33,808 nt of DNA from SKVR01 sp037441525 (GTDB taxonomy: Bacteria; Bacteroidota; Bacteroidia; Bacteroidales; UBA7960). How positions within the stretch are numbered: position 1 is the first letter of the stretch; every line of letters begins with the position of its first letter. Below are positions 16,601 to 25,400 of this stretch, one piece after another. The stretch lies in assembly GCA_037441525.1 (NCBI GenBank), contig JBBISA010000046.1, forward strand, positions 1-33,808. Reading direction: 5' to 3'. Under the pieces are notes generated by a model, which worked only from the letters and a program-made list of their open reading frames with translations, was not told where the DNA came from and did no database searches. A program made the translations under genes and the position numbers.

Positions 16601-18701
16601 GTTGCCCCGAATGTGCCGATTGCATGGCTGGTCCGCTAGGCATGGCCCATTGCCAGGTTGAGTTCTCACCATAACCCGTCCAAAGGCCGTCGGAATTAAT
16701 AAACATTTCGGTGTATGGAGCAACAATGTGAGGCACCGAGAAAATACTATGTTCCAAAACGTCGTTGGTAGTATCCTGATCTAAATCCCAGAAAACCCTG
16801 ACAAGAATATCTTTGTAACGGCCGGGTACAGAAAAATCGGCCTTCTGTGGAAAAGTATGGACAACTGAACCCCCAAAGGGGATTCCACCATTAACCACAC
16901 TCATTCTCCATGTTATGCCACCATCAAGTGAATAGCCAACAGGGATTGGGGATGTAATATTTTTTGCACCATAGTTCTTTACTTCAACCCTTACCGTTTC
17001 ATTATTACTCATACCACAATAGGGTTTTGGACTCACCCAGCTTTTTATGCCCGCGTCCTGGGTAACATAGGTACCGGTAACGAAAAGGTTGTCGATGTTC
17101 CATCCACTATACTGGTTGGTGTAATCGGTTGAACCGATGGCAAATCTGATTCGTACCCCTTGTTTACGATTGGCTATCGGTATAGATAATGATTCCTTCT
17201 TCCAGTTAAGAGCACTGAAGAAATCGTTGTTTTCCCATACTTTTTTCCAGGTGAGCCCATCATCATTGGAAATATGAATGTAGACTTTATCAGTAGCTTC
17301 AACATTTAGCCACCGTTGAAATGTAAGGGTAACATCCTTAAAATAGAAGCAATCGATGGGGGGAGAAACGGCAACCCATTCTAGAGAGTCGAGAGCAGGC
17401 TCATAATTTCCGGGGTAGTCGCCCAGTCCTGTAATGTCTGTCCCTAATACCCGGGTGCCCACAAACGGAAATGAAGCGCCGGGGTGCCCCACCGAACCGT
17501 TTGAGCCATTGGAGCCAAAGGTACCCCCAAAGCCTTTGGGGACTGCAATTTCCCACTCACCATTAAGAAACCAGCCTTTATCGGTACTAAAATCGTCATA
17601 ATAAACCGACTCATAAATCATCCTGCGACCGACCGGATTTTGTATTACTACCGGAAAAGACAGACTGTTTACCCCTATACCACCAACAGGCAACTGTGCA
17701 TCGGCAAAGTTACCATGGGTAGCATTTTGAGCTACATCATAGGTAACCCAAAAATTGGAATAACCCGTTGGCAAATCGAAGTTAAGATTATCAAAAACCA
17801 CTGTTCCACCCTGAAATGATGTGGCCTGGCCAAGTAAGAACTGGGTTGAGAAGCCCTGGTCGGGTGTATAGAATAGCTTTATTGCCGAAATATCAGCATT
17901 ATTGGTATTGAGCGATTGAACAGTAAACCGGTTCAGTTTAAGATTGCCGGTATTTCCAGTTACCCTGATAATGGATTTAATTATTGGGTTATTGATACTT
18001 CCGGAAGGCACAAAATCAGTTGAAGCCTGTTCAGTAACAACATTGTCGATAGCCCTAGGTATTATACCGGTTTCAATAATTTTTATCTCATCCACACATA
18101 CCCCAAATCCGTAGTTGTTATGTCCTTCAAAAGCAAAATATACCTTATCTGAATCATGGTCGGTTAGTAAAATACTGCGGTGCACCCACCCCTGGGTTGC
18201 ATGGTTGAATTGCTGAAGATACTGCCAGGTGCCGTTTTCACCTTTTCTGTAATAAACTTTCAACATATCGTATTTCTCAGGCAGCCATTCAACCTGAGCA
18301 TGGTAAAAACTTAATACAGGATTTACTGCAAACTCAAGATTTATGGGTGAAGTTGTTATACGCGTAATGTGTCCCTCACCCTGAAACTGAAAAGTCAGGT
18401 TTCGGTCACCTACCGCAGCTGTATCAGGCTCGCCCCAGTTGAATCCGGCCACATAGCCCGCACCTTTCCGAATATTCCAATTCACTTTATAACCACCAGG
18501 AGTATTTATATATTGCTGAACCCATCCTGCTGGCATCCCACTTTCAAATCCCTCAGAAAAAAGGATAGGCCCCTGGTTTTTTTCATCCCCTGTTACAACC
18601 ATTGAATGGGTACCCGAAAAAACAGGTTTTTGATTGAACCCCCAAATGGCTAAATTTACCACAACGACAAACAGCCATTTTTTTCTAATAAAATATAACA
18701 T
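13695..18701 (-). CDS. Giant cell-surface protein with T9SS type A sorting domain
   Basis: A 1668-residue exported protein. The start at 18701 is preferred over an ATG 39 nt upstream because AGGAGG lies 4 nt before it and it gives a proper signal peptide (FIRKKWLFVVVVNLAIWGF). Visible order, approximate residues: adhesin/MAM-like jelly roll (45-215), sialidase N-terminal (BNR-associated)-like beta domain (220-350), second jelly roll (355-545), third jelly roll (675-880), interspersed CARDB-like modules each opening with a D..(I/V)..(I/V).P....C pattern, and four Ig-like modules of the LDAG..(Y).W.D.S....V.V.T...GC type between about 1000 and 1590. The C-terminal 75 residues carry VYPNPARNVLNIE and GLSPGIYLINL, the type A sorting signal. 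No protease or glycosidase motif was seen; an adhesin or structural role is inferred. Confidence 0.9.
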   Translation of the reverse strand: MLYFIRKKWLFVVVVNLAIWGFNQKPVFSGTHSMVVTGDEKNQGPILFSEGFESGMPAGWVQQYINTPGGYKVNWNIRKGAGYVAGFNWGEPDTAAVGDRNLTFQFQGEGHITRITTSPINLEFAVNPVLSFYHAQVEWLPEKYDMLKVYYRKGENGTWQYLQQFNHATQGWVHRSILLTDHDSDKVYFAFEGHNNYGFGVCVDEIKIIETGIIPRAIDNVVTEQASTDFVPSGSINNPIIKSIIRVTGNTGNLKLNRFTVQSLNTNNADISAIKLFYTPDQGFSTQFLLGQATSFQGGTVVFDNLNFDLPTGYSNFWVTYDVAQNATHGNFADAQLPVGGIGVNSLSFPVVIQNPVGRRMIYESVYYDDFSTDKGWFLNGEWEIAVPKGFGGTFGSNGSNGSVGHPGASFPFVGTRVLGTDITGLGDYPGNYEPALDSLEWVAVSPPIDCFYFKDVTLTFQRWLNVEATDKVYIHISNDDGLTWKKVWENNDFFSALNWKKESLSIPIANRKQGVRIRFAIGSTDYTNQYSGWNIDNLFVTGTYVTQDAGIKSWVSPKPYCGMSNNETVRVEVKNYGAKNITSPIPVGYSLDGGITWRMSVVNGGIPFGGSVVHTFPQKADFSVPGRYKDILVRVFWDLDQDTTNDVLEHSIFSVPHIVAPYTEMFINSDGLWTGYGENSTWQWAMPSGPAMQSAHSGQRAWFTNPDGAYKPQEKSWLESPCFSFAGVSHPVLEFYLKAHTPLNNDGAGIEYTLDEGITWQLLEPMTQALAWNWVSNPVSALFNAYGHSKGWSGNQQQWRRVRAVLGEEIANHPKVKFRLVFASTDFNPVGFMWEGIGFDSFSLFTAPHDVGVDALVNPVHACELTGEQSFTISVKNFGVNTLPAGVQIPAGLEVENESTSWQVFTLASPLSPGNTVHFTFNQKYDISALGPHQVKAFTALPGDSDFYKPGFYNDTLVTQVIVRGFPEPFPMDTLYVANAAGYMLDAGEQYTAYKWFDNSTDRFLPITNPYSATYSAMVTDIYGCQGSGSVLLLTYDIEIAKIIAPENACELTESEKPSVRIINHGPETFAPGHKFPLKTELNGQIVARDTLVVSQSWMPGTEIIFTISGGIDMKEVKTHNLKVSMGMCDVNATNDAALKNVQVYGYPNVFLPPFIATNQPQNVVLDPNAGTNTCLWHDGSTNPTFQVSAWGEHWVIVTSQFGCKTLAVTTLYPAVPDIAVDRIIEPAFVCAGAENNQLKVMLKNSGFMVINAGTQVKLSFRLGSGVEVEETFTLAQPFLPQTSRPFTFTQLFAAPQPGTNLTIHADLPGDAVEANNSITRELEVKTLPVVNLGGDRYITNPVGMVLNAGQGFAAYKWHDGSGRATFTINNQQSQTYSVKVTDQNGCSASDTIKVVTYNLSLDKIVSPRSHCEFSDSERIEVRVYNDGFDSFVPGSKIRIGFMVDGNQVFTEEFELITAWNANTARNFKFNNTIDLTTKSTFDVKAWVVTQNAVPENDFHIAKVVLTEKPKVSLGGHIYTLHPETITLDAGAGFASYLWQDNSQGQIHQVSSIGWKWVIVTDQYGCVGSDTIYIGYTNIAGWQKEFVSKVYPNPARNVLNIELENIPATGMELTLMDMNGRLIFRDVAPAEKWYKNSWFTEGLSPGIYLINLSSQGYLKTHRVAIAP

Positions 18702-18925
18702 ATTACCTCCTGGTATTTTTTCAATGAAATTTCTCTTCAATAGTAAAGATAAACACCTTAAATGTCGCGATTTATAGGCGTTTCAACCGTTTTTCGTGCG
18801 CATTTCTACCGGAAGAAAAAACCTGATAATTAATTTTGATATTCCCAAAATATTGAACCTGCCTGAATTATTATTCCAACTCTTTCTTTACCAAAAAAAG
18901 ATAAATGGTGAACCTTAGTGAGGGA

Positions 18926-18952
18926 AAAATGTTTCACGATGGAAACTATTTT
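18926..18952. promoter_or_regulatory. Near-perfect palindrome, candidate TetR operator
   Basis: AAAATGTTTC (18926-18935), a 6-nt centre, then GAAACTATTTT (18942-18952): the arms are reverse complements except for one extra base in the right arm. It covers the -33 position and part of the spacer of the promoter at 18932-18962, 54 bp before the TetR gene, as expected for autoregulation. It could also affect the divergent gene starting at 18701. Confidence 0.6.
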
Positions 18953-18962
18953 AGTAATTTTG
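18932..18962 (+). promoter_or_regulatory. Promoter of the TetR regulator gene
   Basis: TTTC (18932-18935), a 19-nt spacer and TAATTTTG (18955-18962) fit the Bacteroidota -33/-7 layout, with one mismatch in the -33. Start would be near 18969, about 37 nt before the ATG. Confidence 0.6.
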
Positions 18963-19005
18963 GTTTCCTGAGTTTAAACGGTTTTACTTATCAAATCCTT
19001 ACTCA

Positions 19006-19617
19006 ATGCAAGATATAACAATAAAAATATCAGACATTTACATAAAGTATGGCATAAAAAGCATTACCATGGATGATCTTGCGCGCGAACTGGGATTATC
19101 AAAAAAAACACTATACCAGTATTATCAGGACAAGGAAGATGTGGTGAGGCAGGTGATAAAACAACTTATTCAGGCACAAAAGGAAGGGATTTCAAGGGTG
19201 CTTGATACAAAAGACGCCAACGCTATTGATAAATTAATGATGATGACAAGTTTTTTTGCCGACCATCTAAAGAACTCCAACCCATCGCTTGCCTACGATC
19301 TTCAGAAGCATTACAACAATATATGGAAGGAAGTAATTGATTTTAAGAGAAATGAGGTATATCTTCACATTATGGATAATATCGCAGAGGGAATAGAACA
19401 GGGGTTGTATCGCAACGATGTTAATTATGATATCATAAGTCGGGCATATGTTTCGAGAATGGAAATGTATCAGACCGACTTGTGGCAACCCCTTGATAAA
19501 TATACCCTTCACGAAGTATTCTCAACCCTGTTTGTTTATCATATAAGAGGAATCGCAACTACGGCAGGGTTAAAATATCTTGATGAAAATAAAACCAGAT
19601 GGCAAATACCTGCCTGA
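19006..19617 (+). CDS. TetR/AcrR-family transcriptional regulator
   Basis: A 203-residue DNA-binding repressor-type protein. The N-terminal helix-turn-helix is clear at about 18-48: GIKSITMDDLARELGLSKKT followed by LYQYYQDKEDVV. The rest is an all-helical ligand and dimerisation domain without an identifiable ligand. It lies 111 bp upstream of a TolC-AcrA-AcrB operon on the same strand, the usual position for a local efflux regulator. A palindrome over its own promoter (18926-18952) suggests autoregulation. No second copy of that palindrome is obvious before the TolC gene. Confidence 0.93.
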   Translation: MQDITIKISDIYIKYGIKSITMDDLARELGLSKKTLYQYYQDKEDVVRQVIKQLIQAQKEGISRVLDTKDANAIDKLMMMTSFFADHLKNSNPSLAYDLQKHYNNIWKEVIDFKRNEVYLHIMDNIAEGIEQGLYRNDVNYDIISRAYVSRMEMYQTDLWQPLDKYTLHEVFSTLFVYHIRGIATTAGLKYLDENKTRWQIPA

Positions 19618-19702
19618 AATTATTCATCAGTTAAAAATACCAGTTCACCAAGAATTTTTACATCTTCAAAAACAATTTAAAAAGCATCCATCAAAAGCAA
19701 CC

Positions 19703-19710
19703 TATTTTTG
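19703..19710 (+). promoter_or_regulatory. Possible -7 element for the efflux operon
   Basis: TATTTTTG matches TAnnTTTG, 18 nt before the TolC-like ATG at 19729, which would leave a very short leader. No TTG at the -33 position. If the start is the in-frame ATG at 19744 the leader would be longer. Confidence 0.35.
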
Positions 19711-19728
19711 TTTACGAATTATTTAAGA

Positions 19729-21117
19729 ATGAATACTACTCCCATGAACAGCAAACACAATTTAAAATACATCGGGCAATTATTGCCGGTTTTAGTTGCA
19801 ATTATCCTTGTATCAGCTAACGGTTATTCACAGGAAGCAACTCAATTGAGCCTGAACAAAGCCATTGACTATGCGCTTGAGTACAATTATAACCTTCAGA
19901 ATGCCAGGGCCGATGCCAGTATTGCCGGGAAAAGAGTATGGGAAATAACCGCCGATGGTTTGCCACAAGTAAACGGTTCGTTGAGCTACCAGTATTTTCT
20001 TGAGTTACCTACGAGCCTTATTCCTGGCAATGTTTTTCCAATGCCCGGTGTAGACCCTGATGGTTTTATTGAAGTAAAATTTGGAACCGAACACAACGTT
20101 TCGGCTGCCTTGTCGGTTTCGCAACTGATTTTTGACGGGGGGTACATAGTTGGATTGCAAGCCGCCCGCATTTATCGGGAGCTTGCACTGCAAAATTATC
20201 AACGCTCAGAATCGGAAGTAAAAAAACTTGTTACGGAAAGCTATTACCTTGCGCTTGCCACAAACCAAAACCTTGATATTGTAAATCAAAACATCCGGAA
20301 CCTGGAGAAAACTCTTTTTGAAACCCAAAAACTCTTCGAGCAGGGATTTACCGATGCCCTGAATGTTGACCAATTGAAACTAACCGTAGCCAACCTCAAA
20401 AACACACTTGCCAATTTGCAACGACAGAAAACCCTGACTCTGGGGCTGTTAAAATTTCAGATGGGTTTGGATGTGAACCAACCCATTGAATTAACTGATA
20501 ACCTGGAGAATTTGCTAAATAACATAGCCATCGACAACTTTATTTCCCAAAATTTCGACCCGAAAAATCATATCGAATATAAAGTTTTCTTTTCTCAGGA
20601 AAAAATGCAAATGATGGCCATGCGACGACAAATGAGCTTTTATCTGCCTGCTATTTCAGCATTTTATAACTATCAGCAAAATGCCCAGAGACGTGAGTTC
20701 AATATTTTCGACAGTAGCTTGCCATGGTTTCCTACATCAATTGTTGGGTTGAGCATTAATGTGCCCATTTTTTCATCAGGATTGCGCTATTCAAGGGTGC
20801 AGCAGGCAAGACTCGAATTTGAAAAAGCAAAAAACAATACTCGCATGATTGAACAATCCCTATTGATGCAAAAAAACGAGGCTGACAGCCAGTTGCAAAC
20901 TGCCATAGAAAAATATACCAGTGAAAAGGAAAATATGAGGCTTGCAGAAAGAATTTTCAACCAAACCACAATAATGCACAAAGAAGGCCTGGCATCGAGC
21001 CTTGAACTTACGCAGGCATCTACCCAAATGCTGAATTCACAAGCCAACTATATCAATGCCGTTTTCGAACTGCTCAATGCCAAGACAAAACTCGACCAGG
21101 CACTCGGACGACTTTAA
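19729..21117 (+). CDS. TolC-family outer-membrane efflux protein
   Basis: The outer-membrane channel of a tripartite pump, 462 residues from the ATG at 19729. A signal peptide is visible (LLPVLVAIILVSANGYSQ), with cleavage likely just after the SANGYSQ region. The mature protein starts LSLNKAIDYALEYNYNLQNARAD, the standard first TolC repeat, then long helices with heptad patterning (about 150-230 and 360-450) and the second repeat ending ELLNAKTKLDQALGRL. The family usually has about 420-490 residues. An ATG at 19744 is an alternative start that also keeps the signal peptide. The AcrA-like gene follows after 57 bp. Confidence 0.92.
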   Translation: MNTTPMNSKHNLKYIGQLLPVLVAIILVSANGYSQEATQLSLNKAIDYALEYNYNLQNARADASIAGKRVWEITADGLPQVNGSLSYQYFLELPTSLIPGNVFPMPGVDPDGFIEVKFGTEHNVSAALSVSQLIFDGGYIVGLQAARIYRELALQNYQRSESEVKKLVTESYYLALATNQNLDIVNQNIRNLEKTLFETQKLFEQGFTDALNVDQLKLTVANLKNTLANLQRQKTLTLGLLKFQMGLDVNQPIELTDNLENLLNNIAIDNFISQNFDPKNHIEYKVFFSQEKMQMMAMRRQMSFYLPAISAFYNYQQNAQRREFNIFDSSLPWFPTSIVGLSINVPIFSSGLRYSRVQQARLEFEKAKNNTRMIEQSLLMQKNEADSQLQTAIEKYTSEKENMRLAERIFNQTTIMHKEGLASSLELTQASTQMLNSQANYINAVFELLNAKTKLDQALGRL

Positions 21118-21174
21118 AACACCCTACTAAATTGCATGAATTCAATCTGACATTAACCACAATATCAAATATTT

Positions 21175-22383
21175 ATGAAAACTTCTAAAGCTTTTTTCAT
21201 CTTAAACAAGCCGCTTTTATTTGCAAGTGTGGCAATTCTGTTTGCCGGGTTATTTTATTCCTGCAGCCAGAATGAAAATAAGACCGATGCCGAATCCATC
21301 AGAAAACAGATTTCTCAATACAACCAACAAATATTTGACCTCACCCAGAAGGTTTCCCAATTAGAAAAACAACTTGAAGTGTTGGGTGAAACACCCCAAA
21401 ACAGAATTCGCACACAGGTAGTTGTTTCGGAACTAAACACTGAAACATTCGACCATTTTGTAGAGGTAAGAGCACAGGTAGAGGCGGTGCGCTCGGCAGT
21501 TATTAGTCCTGAAATCAGTGGTCAGATAAAGGAAATTGCAGTAATAAAAGGGCAACCAGTGCGTGCCGGACAGGTGCTGGCAAGGCTCAACACTTCCGTT
21601 ACCGAAAACAATCTGGCAGAGTTAAAAACTTCCCTCACGCTGGCAGAAACAGTATTTAATCGCCAGAAACGCCTTTGGGAACAACAAATTGGCAGCGAAC
21701 TGCAATATCTTGAGGCCAAAAATAACTATGAAGGCCTTCAGGGCCGGTTTAGAACCCTCGAATCGCAACTGGCCATGGCAACCATGAGAGCCCCTTTCGA
21801 TGGTGTTGTGGATGAAATATTTACGAAAGAGGGAGAATTGGCAATGCCTGGCTCAAGGGTTATGCAGGTACTTAATCTCGACCAGTTATACATCAATGCC
21901 GATGTTTCTGAATCGTTTCTTCCTGCTATTAACAGCCGCGATCGGGTAATACTCCGATTCCCTGCCTTCCCCGATTTTGAAGAGCAGGTTCCCATTTTCA
22001 GACTGGGCAACGTAATAAACCCCGAAAACCGCACCTTCAGGCTTCAATTAAAGGTTAATAACAGCCAGGGAAGATTCAAGCCCAATATGGTTGCCAGTGT
22101 CAGCATAAGGTCTTTTACTGCCAGCGATGCCCTTGTTGTTCCATCCATCCTGATTAAACAAGATGTTCAGGGCTATTATGTTTATGTGGCACACCAAAAT
22201 ACCGACGGCGACTTTTCTGCACGCAAAATTTACATTGAACGGGGTCTTGCGGGAGAAGGAAGAACTATGATAACATCGGGCCTGGAGCCAGGCGAACGCC
22301 TTATTGTGCAAGGTCATAATCGGGTGAGCGATGGAACCCTCATTACCTTTGGAGATTCAACTCCAATTGCAGGAGCAAATTGA
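21175..22383 (+). CDS. RND efflux periplasmic adaptor (AcrA/HlyD-like lipoprotein)
   Basis: The periplasmic subunit linking the pump to the TolC-like channel, 402 residues. A lipoprotein signal ends LFYSC with Cys30 as anchor. A predicted coiled coil follows directly at about 40-72 (ESIRKQISQYNQQIFDLTQK), earlier than the usual adaptor hairpin. The lipoyl half-motifs are ISPEISGQIKEIAVIKGQPV and MRAPFDGVVDEIFTKEGE, flanking a helical hairpin (about 140-200). The beta-barrel and membrane-proximal domains follow, with ITSGLEPGERLIVQG near the end. It lies between the TolC-like and AcrB-like genes. Confidence 0.93.
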   Translation: MKTSKAFFILNKPLLFASVAILFAGLFYSCSQNENKTDAESIRKQISQYNQQIFDLTQKVSQLEKQLEVLGETPQNRIRTQVVVSELNTETFDHFVEVRAQVEAVRSAVISPEISGQIKEIAVIKGQPVRAGQVLARLNTSVTENNLAELKTSLTLAETVFNRQKRLWEQQIGSELQYLEAKNNYEGLQGRFRTLESQLAMATMRAPFDGVVDEIFTKEGELAMPGSRVMQVLNLDQLYINADVSESFLPAINSRDRVILRFPAFPDFEEQVPIFRLGNVINPENRTFRLQLKVNNSQGRFKPNMVASVSIRSFTASDALVVPSILIKQDVQGYYVYVAHQNTDGDFSARKIYIERGLAGEGRTMITSGLEPGERLIVQGHNRVSDGTLITFGDSTPIAGAN

Positions 22384-22444
22384 GTTCTCATCCTGATAAA
22401 TTATAAATCCAATAAAATTTCACTCTCAGGAAAATAGTTAAATC

Positions 22445-25400
22445 ATGAGCGAAAATACAGATAAAAGGGACGTTTACCGCGAGTTTAAACTCACCACGGT
22501 TGCCCTGAAAAATAAAATCACCATCTTTCTGATCACCTTTCTTTTCGCGGTGTTTGGGATATTCTCCTATCTGTCATTACCCAAAGAACTTTTCCCCGAT
22601 GTGGTTATTCCTACCATAATGGTACAAACTATATATCCGGGCAATCCGCCGGTAGATATGGAGAACCTGGTAACACGCCCCATCGAAAACGAAATAAACA
22701 CTATCTCCGGAATTAAAAAACTATCATCATCATCCACACAGGACAATTCAAGCATTTTTGTAGAATTTCAGACCGATGTTGATATTAAGGCAGCGCTGCA
22801 GGATGTTAAAGATGCTGTTGACCGCGCAAAAAGCAACCTCCCTGGCGATTTGCCATCCGACCCCATGGTGCTCGATATCGACTTCTCTGAATTCCCTATC
22901 ATAAACATTAACCTTTCGGGCGATTTTTCAATTAACGAGCTAAAAAGATTTGCCGATTTTATTGAGGAAGAGATTGAAGTCATTCCCGAAATATCAAAAG
23001 TTGATATTACAGGGATCGACGAAAGAGAAATTCAGATCAATGTAAACCCCTTGTTGCTGGATGCTATGGACCTTAGCTTCAGCGATATCGACAATGCCAT
23101 CCGCCAGGAAAATCTTTCCATGTCGGGGGGATCGTTGTTGTTTGAAGACAATTCACGCTGGGCGGTGCGTACCGATGGTGAATTTATTGATGTGAGGCAA
23201 CTCGAAGGTATCATTATCAAGCAGGAGGGCGGAAATATTGTTTACCTGCGCGATGTGGCTACCATTGTTGACACCTATGCCTATCCCATGAGTTTTGCAC
23301 GCCTCGACGATAAACCGGTGGTTTCGCTTCAGGTTGTAAAAAAGGCAGGTACCAACCTGCTTTCGGCCACAGATAAGATTTATCGTACCCTCGATGATGC
23401 AAAAAAGTCGGGCAATTTACCACCTGATCTCAACATTACGGTTACCAACGACCAGTCTGAACAGATCAGGTCACAGCTTAGCAACCTCGAAAACTCAGTA
23501 ATCATGGCCATCATACTGGTGGTTCTTGTATTATACTTCTTCCTGGGGCTAAAAAATGCCCTCTTCGTGGGTATTGCCATACCCCTTTCCATGTTGTTAT
23601 CATTTCTGGTATTTGGTATTGCAGGTATCCAGATAAACATGATCGTCCTTTTTGCTCTCATTCTTGCTCTGGGATTGCTTGTTGATAATGCTATTGTAGC
23701 AGTGGATAATATCTACCGGTTTGTGGAGCGGGGTTTCACGGTATTTGAGGCAGCAAAAAGAGCCATTGGAGAAATTGCCTGGCCCATTATAACATCCACT
23801 GCCACAACCCTCTCGGCATTTTTGCCTCTGGCATTCTGGAGTGGAATTGTGGGCGAGTTTATGAAATACCTGCCCATTACACTTATAATCGTTCTCACCT
23901 CATCACTTTTGGTTGCTTTGGTTGTTGTTCCGGTTTTTTCAGAAACCTTTTTTAAAAGCTCAGATAAAGTTGCAGCTACCCAGTCTAAAACCATAAACCG
24001 CAGGGTGCGCAACCGCAACCGTCTGGTTATTATTTTCCTTCTGATTATTGCAGGTGTTATATTCCATCTGGCAGGCTCCACCCTCTGGGGCAATATTTCC
24101 ATATTAATTGGAATACTTATTTTTCTGGGATATTTTGTTTTTAGAAAACTATCCGATTTCTTTCAGCAAACACTCCTGCCATTCAACGAAAGATTGTATG
24201 CCCGCACACTGAGATATGCGCTTCGCGGAAAGCGTCCTTATTACTTTGTTGCCGGAACCATCGTTTTTTTGTTCATTTCTATCGGCGTGTATTTTATGCG
24301 TTCGCCCAATTTGTTGTTTTTTCCCGATAATGAGCCCAGCTTCATAAACATAATTGCCGAACTGCCCATTGGAACCGACATCGTTGAAACCGACCGTCAG
24401 GTTAGAGAAATTGAATTGCATGTGGAAGAAGTGCTGCAACCCTACCGTCATATCGTAAAATCGGTGCTAACTACGGTAGGCCGGGGAGCAGTTGCTGAAA
24501 TGGAGATGGCAGCCGGCGACACTCCCAACCGTGGCCGCATCACCGTTACGTTTATAGAGTTCGAAAAGCGTGATAAAATAAACACCAACCAGATAATGGC
24601 CGAAATTTCTGATGCCATCCTGAACAACTATCCGGGTGTTGAATTCAATATTGCTAAAAACAGCAATGGCCCCCCCACGGGCAGCCCGGTCAACATTGAA
24701 ATATCAGGGCGTGATTTCGACAAACTTATCGCGGTTACCGACGATATACAGCGGGTAATTGAAGAATCGGGCATAGAGGGTATTGAAGGGTTGCGAAAAG
24801 ACCTTGACATTGATAAGCCAGAATTAATTGTTCGCATTGACCGCGAAAAAGCCCGACGGTTTGGTCTGAGCACCTATTCCATTGCCAACGATATCAGAAC
24901 TGCTCTGTTTGGACTCGAAGTATCAACCTTTAAGGTTGGCGAAGAAGAATTTCCTATTCAATTAAGGCTCGATGAGAGCTATCGCAACAGCATCGCCACT
25001 ATTATGAACCAGCGTATTACCTTTCGCAGTCAGAGCAGCGGCAAACTAATGCAGGTTCCTATCTCGTCAGTGGCCACCATTGAATACAGTAAAACCTATG
25101 GTTCGGTTAATCGCATCGACCTTAAACGCGTTATTACTCTCACATCCAATGTTTTACCTGGTTATAATGCCAATCGAATTAACCAGCAATTAAAAGACCT
25201 GCTCACCGATTATGAAATGCCCGAAGGCTATGGCTATGCATTTACAGGCGAACAGCAACAACAGGCTGAATCATCGGCCTTTCTTATTACGGCATTGCTT
25301 ATAGCTGTATCTCTGATAGTGCTAATCTTGGTTACACAGTTCAATTCAATTTACAAACCCTTCATTATCATTGGCAGTGTTATCTTTAGCACAGCAGGTG

